Assembly (NCBI RefSeq): GCF_901482605.1
Contig: NZ_LR590481.1
Span: 1,860,001 to 1,924,000, forward strand
Source: Hathewaya histolytica
GTDB lineage: Bacteria > Bacillota > Clostridia > Clostridiales > Clostridiaceae
Reading direction: 5' to 3'
DNA: 64,000 nt
The notes under the pieces are model-generated. The model saw only the letters and a program-made list of their open reading frames with translations, was not told where the DNA came from and did not search any database. The position numbers were made by a program, and so were the translations under genes. This document shows positions 7,309-16,541 of the stretch, one piece after another (the stretch's first letter is position 1; each line of letters starts with the position of its first letter).

Positions 7309-9047
7309 TATATCACCTCTTTTTCTTCACTTTCTTTTATAAAGTCTTTAAATTGTTCACTATAGATTTCGTAATATTTACCATTCTTTTCTAACAGCTC
7401 TCTATGGGTTCCATATTCTGCAATCTCTCCATTATCCATAAAGATAATTAAATCTGCATTTTTAACCGCTGAAATCCTATGAGCTATTATGAAAGTTGTG
7501 CTTTGTTTTTTTCTTTCATTTAAGTTTTTAAGAAGTTTAAATTCTGTCTCCATATCCAAAGCTGAAGTTGAGTCATCTAATATTAATATAGGTGCTTCCT
7601 TAATTAGAGCTCTAGCTATAGAAAGTCTTTGTTTTTGTCCTCCAGATAGACCAATACCTCTTTCCCCTATTACGGTGTTATAACCTTCTGGGAGGTTTTC
7701 TATAAATTTATCTGCACAAGCTAGGCTACAAGCCTCTTTAATTTCTTCCAATGTTCCTTCACTTTTACCTAATTTTAAATTTTCTTCTACAGTATCAGAA
7801 AATAGGAATACCTCTTGAGGGATAACTGCCATGGAGTTTCTTAGAGTATAAAGGTCTAAATCTTTAATATTAGTACCATCTATATAAACCCCACCTTCTG
7901 ATACATCATAATATCTTCCTATTAAGTTTATTAAGGAACTTTTTCCAGAACCTGTAGTTCCCATAACTGCTACGGTCATGCCTTTTCTTACTTTGAAATT
8001 TATATTTTTTAAAACTTCCTCACTATTGTATTTAAAACTTACATTTTTAAATTCTATATCACCCTTTATCATAGATGGTTTTATAGGATTATCTGAATTT
8101 TTAATCTCTGGGTCTATATCTAGAATTTTAAATATCTTCTTTGTTGATGCTTTGTTTTGGGCTAACATATTAGTAAGCCAACCTAGCATTCTCATAGGCC
8201 AAATTAAATTAAATATATATCCATTAAAAGCAACTAGTGTTCCTATGGACTCACCCTTTATAACTAAATACCCTCCAAAAGTTATCATAATAACTATAGA
8301 CAAGTTCGTTAAAAACTCCATAAAGGGAAAGTGATCTGAAAGTACTTTAGCTTGTTTCATATTAAGTTTATAATATGCTTTATTCATATTTAAAAATTTT
8401 AAAATCTCATGTTTTTCTCTTGCAAAGGCTTTAACTAACCTGACACCTGCTATATTTTCCTGAGCTACTGTGTTCATTTCTGCATTATGATCACTTATAT
8501 CGTCATAAACTTTAGATTCTTTCTTTTCAAGATTTATAGCTATAAATCCTATAGGTATCATAACTAAAATACAAGCTATGGCAAGTTTATAGTTGAGATA
8601 AAGTAATGCAATAGATGCAAATATAACATAGATTATATTTTCTATAAAAAGCCTTAAACCAAAAGATAAGGTTCTCCAAATATTCTCCACATCTTCTCCT
8701 ATTCTTGACATAAGTTCGCCTGTATTCATATTATCAAAATATTTAAAAGGCAGTTTTTGAATATGCTCAAATAAGTCTACCTTAATATCTCTATGAACAT
8801 ATGTGCCGAAAACATCGAATAGATATTCTTTTATATATCCAATAATTGATCTTAAAATAGTAATTACTAAAATTGCTGAAAGTATTGGCACTATTAAAGT
8901 CTTATTTCCTCCAATAATCACCTTATCTATAAGTTCTTTTGAAAGATAAGGTATCATTAAATCTAATATTATGCTAAATATCATGGCTATGGTTGGTACT
9001 ATTACTAAAACCTTGTACCTACCTATATACTTTAAAATATGTTTCAA
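7308..9047 (-). CDS. Heterodimeric ABC multidrug exporter subunit, BmrC-like (degenerate Walker B)
   Basis: About 579 residues with six membrane helices and a nucleotide-binding domain: Walker A GTTGSGKSS, intact signature LSGGQKQR, and Walker B ILILDDSTSALD, in which aspartate replaces the catalytic glutamate. With the partner at 5521-7308 it should form one active and one inactive ATP site, as in BmrCD/LmrCD. The start needs care. AAGGAGTGAT lies so close that GTG 9056 and ATG 9053 fall inside or two bases from it; TTG at 9047 is at the normal eight-base distance and gives MKHILKYIGRYK, so I prefer it. First gene after the attenuator. Confidence 0.88.
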   Translation of the reverse strand: MKHILKYIGRYKVLVIVPTIAMIFSIILDLMIPYLSKELIDKVIIGGNKTLIVPILSAILVITILRSIIGYIKEYLFDVFGTYVHRDIKVDLFEHIQKLPFKYFDNMNTGELMSRIGEDVENIWRTLSFGLRLFIENIIYVIFASIALLYLNYKLAIACILVMIPIGFIAINLEKKESKVYDDISDHNAEMNTVAQENIAGVRLVKAFAREKHEILKFLNMNKAYYKLNMKQAKVLSDHFPFMEFLTNLSIVIMITFGGYLVIKGESIGTLVAFNGYIFNLIWPMRMLGWLTNMLAQNKASTKKIFKILDIDPEIKNSDNPIKPSMIKGDIEFKNVSFKYNSEEVLKNINFKVRKGMTVAVMGTTGSGKSSLINLIGRYYDVSEGGVYIDGTNIKDLDLYTLRNSMAVIPQEVFLFSDTVEENLKLGKSEGTLEEIKEACSLACADKFIENLPEGYNTVIGERGIGLSGGQKQRLSIARALIKEAPILILDDSTSALDMETEFKLLKNLNERKKQSTTFIIAHRISAVKNADLIIFMDNGEIAEYGTHRELLEKNGKYYEIYSEQFKDFIKESEEKEVI

Positions 9048-9084
9048 TATCATCACTCCTTTTTACTGTAAATGGCAAAATTAA

Positions 9085-9108
9085 AAGGCCATGGAAAACC
9101 ATGACCTT
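9085..9108 (-). terminator. Attenuator hairpin II, just before the exporter genes
   Basis: On the minus strand AAGGTCATGG (segment 3) TTTT CCATGGCCTT (segment 4), then TTAATTTT. It is a terminator-like stem of ten pairs with one G-U type mismatch, 38 bases before the exporter start. Segment 3 can instead pair perfectly with segment 2 of the upstream hairpin. Confidence 0.7.
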
Positions 9109-9140
9109 AAAACGCCTATACGGGCCCATATAATCATAAA

Positions 9141-9168
9141 AAGGTCATGGATGATACCCCATGACCTT
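9141..9168 (-). terminator. Attenuator hairpin I
   Basis: On the minus strand AAGGTCATGG (segment 1), eight-base loop, CCATGACCTT (segment 2), then TTTATG: a perfect ten-pair stem with a short T-run. Segment 2 is exactly complementary to segment 3 of hairpin II, so the two hairpins and the central pairing are mutually exclusive. Confidence 0.72.
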
Positions 9169-9222
9169 AAAGATGTCCTCTAATAAAATATTAGTAGAAC
9201 TCTATGTATAAAAGCTTCACTT

Positions 9223-9330
9223 TTATTTTCTCAAATCCTCATATACAGAGATAGGGTTACCATTTAAATTTATTTTGTTGTAATTTTTTAAAACTCCTGA
9301 ATTTCCTTTGGAAAACATTAAGTTACACAT
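9223..9330 (-). CDS. 35-residue leader peptide upstream of the ABC exporter (BmrB-like position)
   Basis: A short frame with an excellent ribosome site (AAGGAGG, eight bases, ATG) encodes MCNLMFSKGNSGVLKNYNKI followed by NLNGNPISVYEDLRK. It lies in the exporter's transcript, after the promoter at 9390-9418 and 54 bases before attenuator hairpin I. No membrane segment or domain is visible. In B. subtilis the multidrug exporter bmrCD is preceded by a leader ORF, bmrB, whose translation controls termination when ribosomes are slowed by antibiotics. The arrangement here is the same; I cannot claim sequence homology. The peptide itself probably matters less than the act of translating it. Confidence 0.7.
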   Translation of the reverse strand: MCNLMFSKGNSGVLKNYNKINLNGNPISVYEDLRK

Positions 9331-9379
9331 ATTGCCTACCTCCTTTTCTATTATTTAGAATAACAAACAAATTTTATTC

Positions 9380-9418
9380 TATACTAAATAGTATATTGCA
9401 TTATATTTATAAAGTCAA
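9380..9418 (-). promoter_or_regulatory. Promoter of the leader-ABC exporter operon, with a palindrome over the -10
   Basis: Reading leftward: TTGACT (9418-9413), 17 bases, TATACT (9395-9390), close to the sigma-A consensus. The -10 lies inside a perfect inverted repeat TATACT-AAAT-AGTATA (9380-9395), a possible operator. Confidence 0.78.
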
Positions 9419-9457
9419 CACCCTTTTTTAAAATTTTCTGCATATTTATAAATAATT

Positions 9458-9491
9458 AAAGCACTATAATTTCAAAAAATTATAGTGCTTT
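9458..9491 (-). terminator. Terminator of pepP
   Basis: AAAGCACTATAATT pairs with AATTATAGTGCTTT around a short A/T loop, followed leftward by TTTAATTATTT. It closes the pepP transcript and insulates the exporter promoter. Confidence 0.8.
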
Positions 9492-9541
9492 ATATTATAA
9501 AAATAAATTATATTCCTTTGCTTACTTTTAAATAAATATAC

Positions 9542-10801
9542 TTATTTATGGTTTTCTTTAGCTTTTGCCATGAATTCTTCTATTTCATCTACTTCTTTTA
9601 TTATATCTTTTGATAAGTTAATGCAACCATCTTCAGTTACAAGTAGATCGTCTTCTATTCTAATTCCAATGCTTTCTTCTGCAATATAAAGACCTGGCTC
9701 ATTAGTTAAAACCATTCCTGGTTTTAGTGGAATATTATAATCTCCAACATCATGAGTATCTAATCCTAAATGATGTCCAAAAGTATGGAAGTAGTAATTG
9801 ATTAATTCACTTTCTTCTTTAATTAGGCCAAGTTCCATACATCCCTTTGCAAGTTCTTTTTTAGATAGTTCATTAATATCTCTCCATAAAACACCTGGTT
9901 TAACAGCAGCTTCTATAGCCTTTTGAGCTCTTAATACTGCATTATATACAGCTTTTTGTCTTTCAGTAAATTTTCCGTTAGCTGGGAATGTACGAGATAT
10001 ATCACCATTATATAATTTATGCTGAGCACCTAAATCTAAAAGTACTAAAGTATTATCTTCTACTTTGCAATTATTATCTTCATAGTGAAGAACTGTTCCA
10101 TTATGTCCTGAACCTATAATTGTATTAAATGCTGTAAATGTAACACCATTTTTCTTTAAAGAGTAATCAAAATAAGCTTCAAGTTCGTACTCCATCATAC
10201 CTGGTTTTGCATTAGACCACATATTATAGATACCTTCTTTAGTTATTTCAATTGCCTTTTTAATTAATTCAATTTCTTCTTCTGTCTTTACTAATCTTAA
10301 ATCTGCTATTTTATTGTATACATTTTTAATGTTGAAATGTGGATATTTTCTGATTATTTCTTCTGAGAATTCTTGAGCTTCTGTTTTTCTTATACCATAT
10401 TCTTGTCTTTCAAGATCTAAATATATATCTTCAAGACCTAGCCTTACCCCAACACGTCCAAAAGCATCTTGGAATTGATCTAGATATTTAATATTATCTA
10501 TACCTGTAATTTCTTGAGCTTCTTCTGCAGATATTCTTTCCCCTACCCATCTTGCCATTACAGGGTCTTGTCTTTCAATGTATAGACTTTCAGTAACTTG
10601 TCCACCCATTTTAATTAACATGAATATAGCTTTTTCCCTTGGAAAACCTGTAATATAATAGAAGTTTCTATTTTGTACCCATGAGTATTTATAATCTGCT
10701 GATTTATAAGGCGCATCTCCTGCAAAAAGTACAACAACAGAGTTATCTTCTAATTGTTCTGATAACCTTTTTCTGTTTTTAATGAAAAATTCTTTATTCA
10801 T
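9542..10801 (-). CDS. pepP: Xaa-Pro aminopeptidase (M24B)
   Basis: A 419-residue cytosolic metallopeptidase that removes an N-terminal residue preceding proline. The N-terminal creatinase-like domain (FAGDAPYKSADYKYSWVQN, YYITGF) is followed by the pita-bread catalytic domain with the dinuclear metal ligands in order: LLDLGAQ (Asp), NGDISRTFP (Asp), HTFGHHLGLDTHDVG (His), LTNEPGLYI (Glu) and GIRIEDDLLV (Glu). All five are present and the length is normal. ATG follows a GGGG-rich site. Monocistronic, with its own terminator downstream; it is divergent from the TSUP permease gene. Confidence 0.93.
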   Translation of the reverse strand: MNKEFFIKNRKRLSEQLEDNSVVVLFAGDAPYKSADYKYSWVQNRNFYYITGFPREKAIFMLIKMGGQVTESLYIERQDPVMARWVGERISAEEAQEITGIDNIKYLDQFQDAFGRVGVRLGLEDIYLDLERQEYGIRKTEAQEFSEEIIRKYPHFNIKNVYNKIADLRLVKTEEEIELIKKAIEITKEGIYNMWSNAKPGMMEYELEAYFDYSLKKNGVTFTAFNTIIGSGHNGTVLHYEDNNCKVEDNTLVLLDLGAQHKLYNGDISRTFPANGKFTERQKAVYNAVLRAQKAIEAAVKPGVLWRDINELSKKELAKGCMELGLIKEESELINYYFHTFGHHLGLDTHDVGDYNIPLKPGMVLTNEPGLYIAEESIGIRIEDDLLVTEDGCINLSKDIIKEVDEIEEFMAKAKENHK

Positions 10802-11008
10802 TATTTTCCCCCCATTTTAAAAATTTTACCATTCTCTTACTACTAAACTATCACTTTATATGGTAAATTTCAATACATATATCTAAATTATATAAAATAA
10901 CTTTTTATTTAATATCTTTTCTATTATAATTAGTATATTAATACCAAAATTATATATGTACTATTTGCTTCATAAGATAATCTAGTAAATTTTTAGGTGG
11001 TGCAACTT

Positions 11009-11770
11009 ATGTTTAAATTAATATTTTTATGTGTAGCAGGATTCTTAGCAGCGTTTGTAGATGCCATTGCAGGCGGAGGGGGATTAATTAGTGTTCCAGC
11101 CTTTTTAATGGCAGGCATACCTCCTCACTTAACCTTAGGAACTAATAAATTTTGTGCAACTTCAGGCTCTTTAACCAGCTCTATAAAATTCGCAAAAAGT
11201 AAAAAGGTAAATTTTAATCTTATAAAATATTTAATTCCTTTCACTTTTTTAGGTTCTGTTCTTGGCGTTGTGGTAGTTGGATTCATACCTTCAGACTTCC
11301 TTCAAGGAATTGTATTTATAATGATTCTATTTATAGGAGTGTATACTATATTTTCTAAAACTTTAGGTATGGAAGATAAGGAAATTACCTTAAGTAAAAA
11401 ACACATCTTATATGGTATTATATTTGCTTTTTCTCTTGGTTTTTATGATGGGTTCTTTGGACCTGGTACAGGCTCTTTTTTAATATTTGGTTTTATAAAA
11501 ATTTTTGGACATGATTTTACGAAGGCAACTGGAAATGCAAAATTTCTAAACTTTATAAGTAATGTTTCTGCTCTTTTAATGTTTGCTATAAAAGGACAAA
11601 TCATTTATAGCTATGCCATTCCTATAGCAATATTTATGATATTAGGTGCAAAAATTGGAACTAAACTTGCTATAGATAATGGAGCTAGATTTATAAAACC
11701 TATATTTATAGTAATGTCTCTTGCTGTTGGAATTAAAATATTATTTCCTTATATTAATAAACTTTTTTAA
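11009..11770 (+). CDS. TSUP (TauE/SafE, DUF81) family membrane permease
   Basis: A 253-residue polytopic membrane protein with about eight hydrophobic segments. The N-terminal FVDAIAGGGGLISVPAFLMAG and the mirrored C-terminal GFYDGFFGPGTGSFLIFGF are the twin signature loops of the TauE/SafE family, whose members export sulfite, sulfoacetate or related small organic anions. The start ATG at 11009 is preceded by AGGTGG at eight bases; the upstream GTG at 10997 overlaps that site and is unlikely. No sulfur-metabolism gene adjoins it, so the substrate stays open. A bidirectional terminator follows. Confidence 0.85.
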   Translation: MFKLIFLCVAGFLAAFVDAIAGGGGLISVPAFLMAGIPPHLTLGTNKFCATSGSLTSSIKFAKSKKVNFNLIKYLIPFTFLGSVLGVVVVGFIPSDFLQGIVFIMILFIGVYTIFSKTLGMEDKEITLSKKHILYGIIFAFSLGFYDGFFGPGTGSFLIFGFIKIFGHDFTKATGNAKFLNFISNVSALLMFAIKGQIIYSYAIPIAIFMILGAKIGTKLAIDNGARFIKPIFIVMSLAVGIKILFPYINKLF

Positions 11771-11793
11771 AATTAGTCTTTGTAAATATACTA

Positions 11794-11836
11794 AAAAGCC
11801 CACCTTTATTAAAATCTTAAAATAAAGAGGGCTTTT
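11794..11836. terminator. Bidirectional terminator between convergent genes
   Basis: AAAAGCCCACCTTTATT and AATAAAGAGGGCTTTT form a long stem with a small bulge and T-runs on both sides, serving the TSUP gene from the left and the DUF523 gene from the right. Confidence 0.78.
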
Positions 11837-11890
11837 CTAGTAGTATAAGATTATATCACATTAAAATTATATATATTTAATTTCCCTATT

Positions 11891-12850
11891 CTATAATTTT
11901 GTTAGATACTCTAATTCCCTAGGGTAAGGCTGAAAAAAACTTTGTTCTAATAGCTTCTCTTCTTCAAATCTTATAACACTTTTTCTTACTAAATATAAAA
12001 GATTACTAAAAGGAACTTTATTATACCTATACTTATCTATAACTTCTAATATAGAGGTATATTCTTCATTCTCCATTCTATCTTTAAAACATTCCATGGC
12101 TTTCATTAAAGCATTAATATTAGAAGTATATCTAGGTGCTCTCTGCAGGGCATTACATAATTCTTTTTTGTATAAATTAAAGATTTCCTCTAATTCATAT
12201 TTTTTTTGATTCTTTAATATTTTCCGTAATGAACCGAATCCCTTTTGACTATAAGCCATAAAAAGTAATTTATTTTTTTCATGAAATTTAAAAAGTTCTT
12301 CGATAGAACCTTTAATTTCAACCTCTCTAAAATCTCTCATAAGGAAAACCCTAGTTAAAAAATGTTGTCTTATATTATGGTCTTTTAATCTACCATCATC
12401 CTCTATAGGTAGGTGACCTAATTTCTCTGTCACAATTGTCCCGAATACACCTTTTCCTTTTTTTACACATATAGCATTTTCTCTGCCATTATATATTTTA
12501 ACCTCTTTTATTCCGCAAGAAGGAGATCTTTCTTTTAATATAAATCCATCGACATCCCCTAAGCTTTTTAAAAAGTCCTCTGAAAATTCCACCATAAATT
12601 TTGTAAAATTCTCTCCCGTAGATGGTTGGACTAAATTAACAATATTCTTCTCTCTATCCTCAATTAATCTTATAATGTTTCTTGGAGTAGTCATACCTAT
12701 CCCAACTTCTGGACACACTGTGATAAATTCTACATATTTTTTTAGTTCTTCAATGAATTCTGAGCTATCCATAGTACCGTTATATTTACAAGGGCTAAAT
12801 CCTAAACATTTACTTGCAACAATTCTTGGTTTATTAAAATTTCTATTCAT
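11891..12850 (-). CDS. DUF523 and DUF1722 fusion protein
   Basis: A 319-residue soluble protein in two domains. Residues 1 to about 150 are DUF523: SKCLGFSPCKYNG, TVCPEVGIGMTTPR and ERSPSCGIKEVKIYNG, with three conserved cysteine sites that could bind a metal or cluster. The remaining part, from about 185 (NKLLFMAYSQKGFGSLRKIL onward), is DUF1722, as in E. coli YbgA, which is often linked to DNA photolyase genes. No photolyase adjoins here. The fusion is common in bacteria; the function is not established. Start ATG with an AGAGGC site. It ends at the shared terminator at 11794-11836. Confidence 0.85.
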   Translation of the reverse strand: MNRNFNKPRIVASKCLGFSPCKYNGTMDSSEFIEELKKYVEFITVCPEVGIGMTTPRNIIRLIEDREKNIVNLVQPSTGENFTKFMVEFSEDFLKSLGDVDGFILKERSPSCGIKEVKIYNGRENAICVKKGKGVFGTIVTEKLGHLPIEDDGRLKDHNIRQHFLTRVFLMRDFREVEIKGSIEELFKFHEKNKLLFMAYSQKGFGSLRKILKNQKKYELEEIFNLYKKELCNALQRAPRYTSNINALMKAMECFKDRMENEEYTSILEVIDKYRYNKVPFSNLLYLVRKSVIRFEEEKLLEQSFFQPYPRELEYLTKL

Positions 12851-13001
12851 TATGCCTCTGGAAACTTATAGTCTTTCTTACTACATATCCAGAATCCTCA
12901 CCTTCCTTTTATTAAAATAATTACCCCACTTAATTTTAATCAACGCTTAATTATATATCAATTACTTTTCCATAAAAAATTCATGTATACTGATGTTATA
13001 A

Positions 13002-13043
13002 TAAAAAAAGTATTAACCTGTAACAATACTACAAGTTAACACT
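13002..13043 (-). terminator. Terminator of the purE-purD operon
   Basis: On the minus strand AGTGTTAACTTGTA pairs with TACAGGTTAATACT (two G-U pairs) and is followed by seven T residues. It lies about 50 bases after the purD stop. Confidence 0.87.
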
Positions 13044-13092
13044 CTTCACCTATAAAATATAATTATTAGAAAACCCCATCATTAATATTTTT

Positions 13093-14340
13093 TTATATTT
13101 TTCCTATGTCTTTTCTAAAATAAATTCCATTAAAATTTATTTTACTAATCTCCCTATACGCTTTTTGTGTAGCCTCTTCTAATGTATCTCCAATTTCCAC
13201 CAAAGCCAAAACTCTTCCCCCATTGGTTAAAATCCCATCTTCTGAACTTTTAACTCCAGCATAAAATATTTTTCCCTGCATATCTTTATCTGTTTCTATT
13301 TTAAATCCTTTAGCGTAAGCTTTAGGATATCCTTCTGATGCAGCTATTATGGTACAAGTACTAGCATTTTTCCATAAAATATTTTTATCTTTAAGTTGTT
13401 TTTCTAAGGCATATTCAATTAGTTCTAAAAGGTCACTTTCCATAAGAGGAAGAATACATTCAGTTTCTGGATCTCCCATTCTTACATTATATTCTAAAAG
13501 ATAAGTCCCTTTTTCAGTAATCATTATGCCAAAGAAAATAATACCTATAAAATCTAATCTCTCTTCCTTTATACCTCTTAGAGTAGGTTCCATTATATTT
13601 TCTTTAAAATCTTCTAGGACTTCTTTCGTACAATATGGATTGGGTGCTATAACCCCCATTCCTCCAGTATTAGGACCCTCATCTCCATCTAGTAATTGCT
13701 TATGATCCTTTGAAGAAATAAATGGAATTATAGTTTCTCCATCTGTTATAGATAGTATAGATGCTTCTATTCCTTCTAAAAATTCTTCTACTACAATTTC
13801 ATTTCCAGCATCCTTAAATATATCTTTTGTCATAAAATCTTCTAAGGTTTCTATTGCTTCTACTTCACTTCCGCAAATTACAACGCCTTTCCCTGCTGCT
13901 AGTCCATCTGCCTTTATAACTAATGGATATGAAGCTTTTTTTATGTATTCTAAAGCTTTATTTTTTTCTTTAAATGTAGCATACTCAGCAGTTTTAATGC
14001 CATATTTCTTCATAAAATCTTTTGCATAAACTTTACTGCCTTCTAGCATTGCACCCCTTTTAGATGGACCAAAAATCTTAAGATTATTTTCTTTAAATAA
14101 ATCTACAATTCCTTCACATAGTGGTTTTTCTGGTCCCACTACTGTAAGATTTATATCTTCCATTTTAGCAAAATTTAATATTTCTTCATTAGTATTTAGG
14201 TTTATACACTGACATTTTTCTTCTAAAGCCATACCACTATTGCCTGGACATACAAATATCTTTTCTATCCTGTTATTTTGTGATAATTTCCACAAAATTG
14301 CATGTTCTCTTCCACCTGAACCTATAAGCAAAACCTTCAT
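13093..14340 (-). CDS. purD: Phosphoribosylamine-glycine ligase (GAR synthetase)
   Basis: A 415-residue ATP-grasp enzyme for the second step of purine synthesis: phosphoribosylamine plus glycine plus ATP gives GAR. The N-terminal GSGGREHAILWKL is the hallmark of PurD; the ATP-grasp core has PLVIKADGLAAGKGVVI, EEFLEGIEASILSI and YNVRMGDPETECILPLM (Mg-binding). Length is normal. ATG with GGGGG six bases upstream. It is the last gene of the purE-C-F-M-N-H-D operon, 38 bases after purH, and is followed by a strong terminator. Confidence 0.96.
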   Translation of the reverse strand: MKVLLIGSGGREHAILWKLSQNNRIEKIFVCPGNSGMALEEKCQCINLNTNEEILNFAKMEDINLTVVGPEKPLCEGIVDLFKENNLKIFGPSKRGAMLEGSKVYAKDFMKKYGIKTAEYATFKEKNKALEYIKKASYPLVIKADGLAAGKGVVICGSEVEAIETLEDFMTKDIFKDAGNEIVVEEFLEGIEASILSITDGETIIPFISSKDHKQLLDGDEGPNTGGMGVIAPNPYCTKEVLEDFKENIMEPTLRGIKEERLDFIGIIFFGIMITEKGTYLLEYNVRMGDPETECILPLMESDLLELIEYALEKQLKDKNILWKNASTCTIIAASEGYPKAYAKGFKIETDKDMQGKIFYAGVKSSEDGILTNGGRVLALVEIGDTLEEATQKAYREISKINFNGIYFRKDIGKI

Positions 14341-14378
14341 TTAAATTCCCCCAATACTTTAGTATAACTTTTTAGATA

Positions 14379-15884
14379 TTAATGTTTAAAATGTCTTATA
14401 CCCGTAAATACCATAGCAATTCCATGTTCATCACATGCTTTTATAGATTCCTCATCACCACGGGAACCACCTGGTTGAATTATAGCCTTTATGTTGTATT
14501 TATGTGCTTCGTCTACACAATCTCTAAATGGGAAGAAAGCATCTGATGCAAGGACTACTCCATCTTTAGCTCTATCTAGAGCTTCCACTGTAGCCCAAAT
14601 CCTATTTACTTGACCACCACCAATACCTTTAGCCATTCCATCTTTAACTACAACTATAGCATTAGATTTTACATATTTTACAACCTTCATGCCAAATATT
14701 AAATCTTTCATATCTTTTTCTGTAGGTTTTTTTTCTGTAACTACTTTTATTTCATCTATTAATTTATTATCCGTGCTTTGTACTAGTATACCACCATCTA
14801 CTTTTACTAGTTCTTTTTTATTTTCTCTTTTAAGTTCACATTTAATTACTCTTAGATTTTTCTTAGATCTTAAAACCTCCAAAGCTTCTTCCGTAAAATC
14901 TGGAGCTATAACAATTTCTAAAAATATTTTAACCATTTCCTCTGCTGTACTCTTATCTACAGTCCTATTTAAGGCTACTACTCCTCCAAAAATTGATATA
15001 GGATCACATTGAAATGCTTTTGAGTACACATCTTTTATACCATCACCATGGCTCTCAACTGCTACTCCACAAGGCGTATTATGTTTTAATGCACAACAGG
15101 CAGCCTCTTCAAACTCACATACTACTTTAAATGCTATATCCATATCTTTTATATTGTTATAAGATAGTTCTTTACCATTTAGCTGAGTATAATTATTTAT
15201 TAATCCTTCTCCGTTAGTATCTTTATAAAGAGCAGCACTTTGATGAGGATTTTCACCATACCTTAAGTCCATAGCTTTTTCATAAGATAAAGATAAGTAG
15301 TTTGGATACTCTTCTTCTAAAATAAAATTACTAATAGCAGCATCGTAAGCTGATGTTAGATTAAATACTTTTCCTGCTAAATATCTTCTTGTTTTAAGTG
15401 ATACATTATTTCCATCAGCTATCTCTTCCATAACTTTTTTATAGTCCTTAGTATCTGAAATTACAACTACATCCTTAAAATTTTTAGCCGCAGATCTTAG
15501 CATAGTAGGGCCACCAATATCTATAAACTCTATCTTATCTTCAAAGTTTAAATCTTCTTTTACTTTTTCAAAGAAAGGATAAAGATTTACAACAACCATA
15601 TCTATTGGTGTTATTTCTTTTTCCTTTAAAACTTTCATATGTTTTTCATTTTCCCTTATGGCTAATATTCCTCCATGAACCTTTGGATGAAGGGTCTTGA
15701 CACGTCCGTCTAATATTTCATCAAAGCCCGTTACTTCTGAAACATCTATAACGTTTACTCCATTTTCCTTTAAATGTTTATAAGTTCCCCCAGTAGATAT
15801 AATCTCTACTCCTCTTTCCTCTAAAAACTTTGCAAATTCTAGAATCCCTTCCTTATAAAAAACACTAATTAAAGCTCTCTTCAT
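14379..15884 (-). CDS. purH: Bifunctional AICAR transformylase / IMP cyclohydrolase
   Basis: A 501-residue enzyme for the last two steps to IMP. The N-terminal MGS-like IMP cyclohydrolase domain has [34 protein letters not shown] and [12 protein letters not shown]; the C-terminal transformylase has [26 protein letters not shown] and the final [19 protein letters not shown]. All key motifs (KHNTPCG, GGSRGD) are intact. I moved the start from GTG 15893 to ATG 15884, which has AAGGTGG five bases upstream. It sits between purN and purD in the operon. Confidence 0.96.
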   Translation of the reverse strand: MKRALISVFYKEGILEFAKFLEERGVEIISTGGTYKHLKENGVNVIDVSEVTGFDEILDGRVKTLHPKVHGGILAIRENEKHMKVLKEKEITPIDMVVVNLYPFFEKVKEDLNFEDKIEFIDIGGPTMLRSAAKNFKDVVVISDTKDYKKVMEEIADGNNVSLKTRRYLAGKVFNLTSAYDAAISNFILEEEYPNYLSLSYEKAMDLRYGENPHQSAALYKDTNGEGLINNYTQLNGKELSYNNIKDMDIAFKVVCEFEEAACCALKHNTPCGVAVESHGDGIKDVYSKAFQCDPISIFGGVVALNRTVDKSTAEEMVKIFLEIVIAPDFTEEALEVLRSKKNLRVIKCELKRENKKELVKVDGGILVQSTDNKLIDEIKVVTEKKPTEKDMKDLIFGMKVVKYVKSNAIVVVKDGMAKGIGGGQVNRIWATVEALDRAKDGVVLASDAFFPFRDCVDEAHKYNIKAIIQPGGSRGDEESIKACDEHGIAMVFTGIRHFKH

Positions 15885-15932
15885 TTTTTCCACCTTCTCT
15901 TTTAAATTAAAATTTAGTTTAAAATAAGTGTT

Positions 15933-16541
15933 TTATAGTATGTTTACTATCTTATCTGTTATGCTTATTTTATTTTCAATAATATACTTAATTGCTAGAG
16001 GAAGTGCTTTATGCTCTTCAACTAATACTCTTTTTTGAAGTTCTTCAGGTGTATCTCCACCATAAATTGGAACTGATTTTTGTATTATTATACTTCCAGT
16101 GTCTGTTCCTTTATCAACAAAATGAACTGTACATCCAGATATCTTAACTCCATACTCTAATGCCTTTTTATGAACGTTTATACCATACATCCCATCACCA
16201 CAAAAACTTGGAATTAAAGATGGATGGATGTTTATTATTTTATTTTCAAAAACTTTAATCAAATCCCCTTTTAGTATAGATAAAAAGCCTGCAAGCACAA
16301 TTAAATCTACTTTCCCTTTTAATGTGTTCAAAATCTTATCCGATAAGTTTTCTTTAAGTTCTTTTTTGTCTAAAATTAACGTTTTTATATTATATTTTTC
16401 AGCTCTTTTAAGCCCGTATGCATTTTCATTATCCGCTATAACATACTCTATGGAACAGTTTAGTTCTCCTTTTTCTATACTATCTATAATAGCTTGAAGG
16501 TTACTTCCTCCTCCAGATATTAAAACAGCTATTTTAAACAA
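15933..16541 (-). CDS. purN: Phosphoribosylglycinamide formyltransferase
   Basis: A 202-residue 10-formyl-tetrahydrofolate-dependent GAR transformylase, third step of purine synthesis. Motifs: VLISGGGSNLQAIID at the N-terminus (phosphate loop), IINIHPSLIPSF with the catalytic Asn-x-His, and GCTVHFVDKGTDTGSII with the catalytic Asp. The start is TTG at 16541, 13 bases inside the end of purM, with GGGGGTG as ribosome site within purM; this implies coupled translation. The insert after IPSF (CGDGMYG) is slightly altered from the usual K/R-G-x-H but the site residues remain. Confidence 0.94.
   Translation of the reverse strand: MFKIAVLISGGGSNLQAIIDSIEKGELNCSIEYVIADNENAYGLKRAEKYNIKTLILDKKELKENLSDKILNTLKGKVDLIVLAGFLSILKGDLIKVFENKIINIHPSLIPSFCGDGMYGINVHKKALEYGVKISGCTVHFVDKGTDTGSIIIQKSVPIYGGDTPEELQKRVLVEEHKALPLAIKYIIENKISITDKIVNIL

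Noticed and set aside
14689-15012. Antisense ORF within purH (107 codons)
   Set aside because: Composition and position make it a shadow of the purH frame; no ribosome site or motif.
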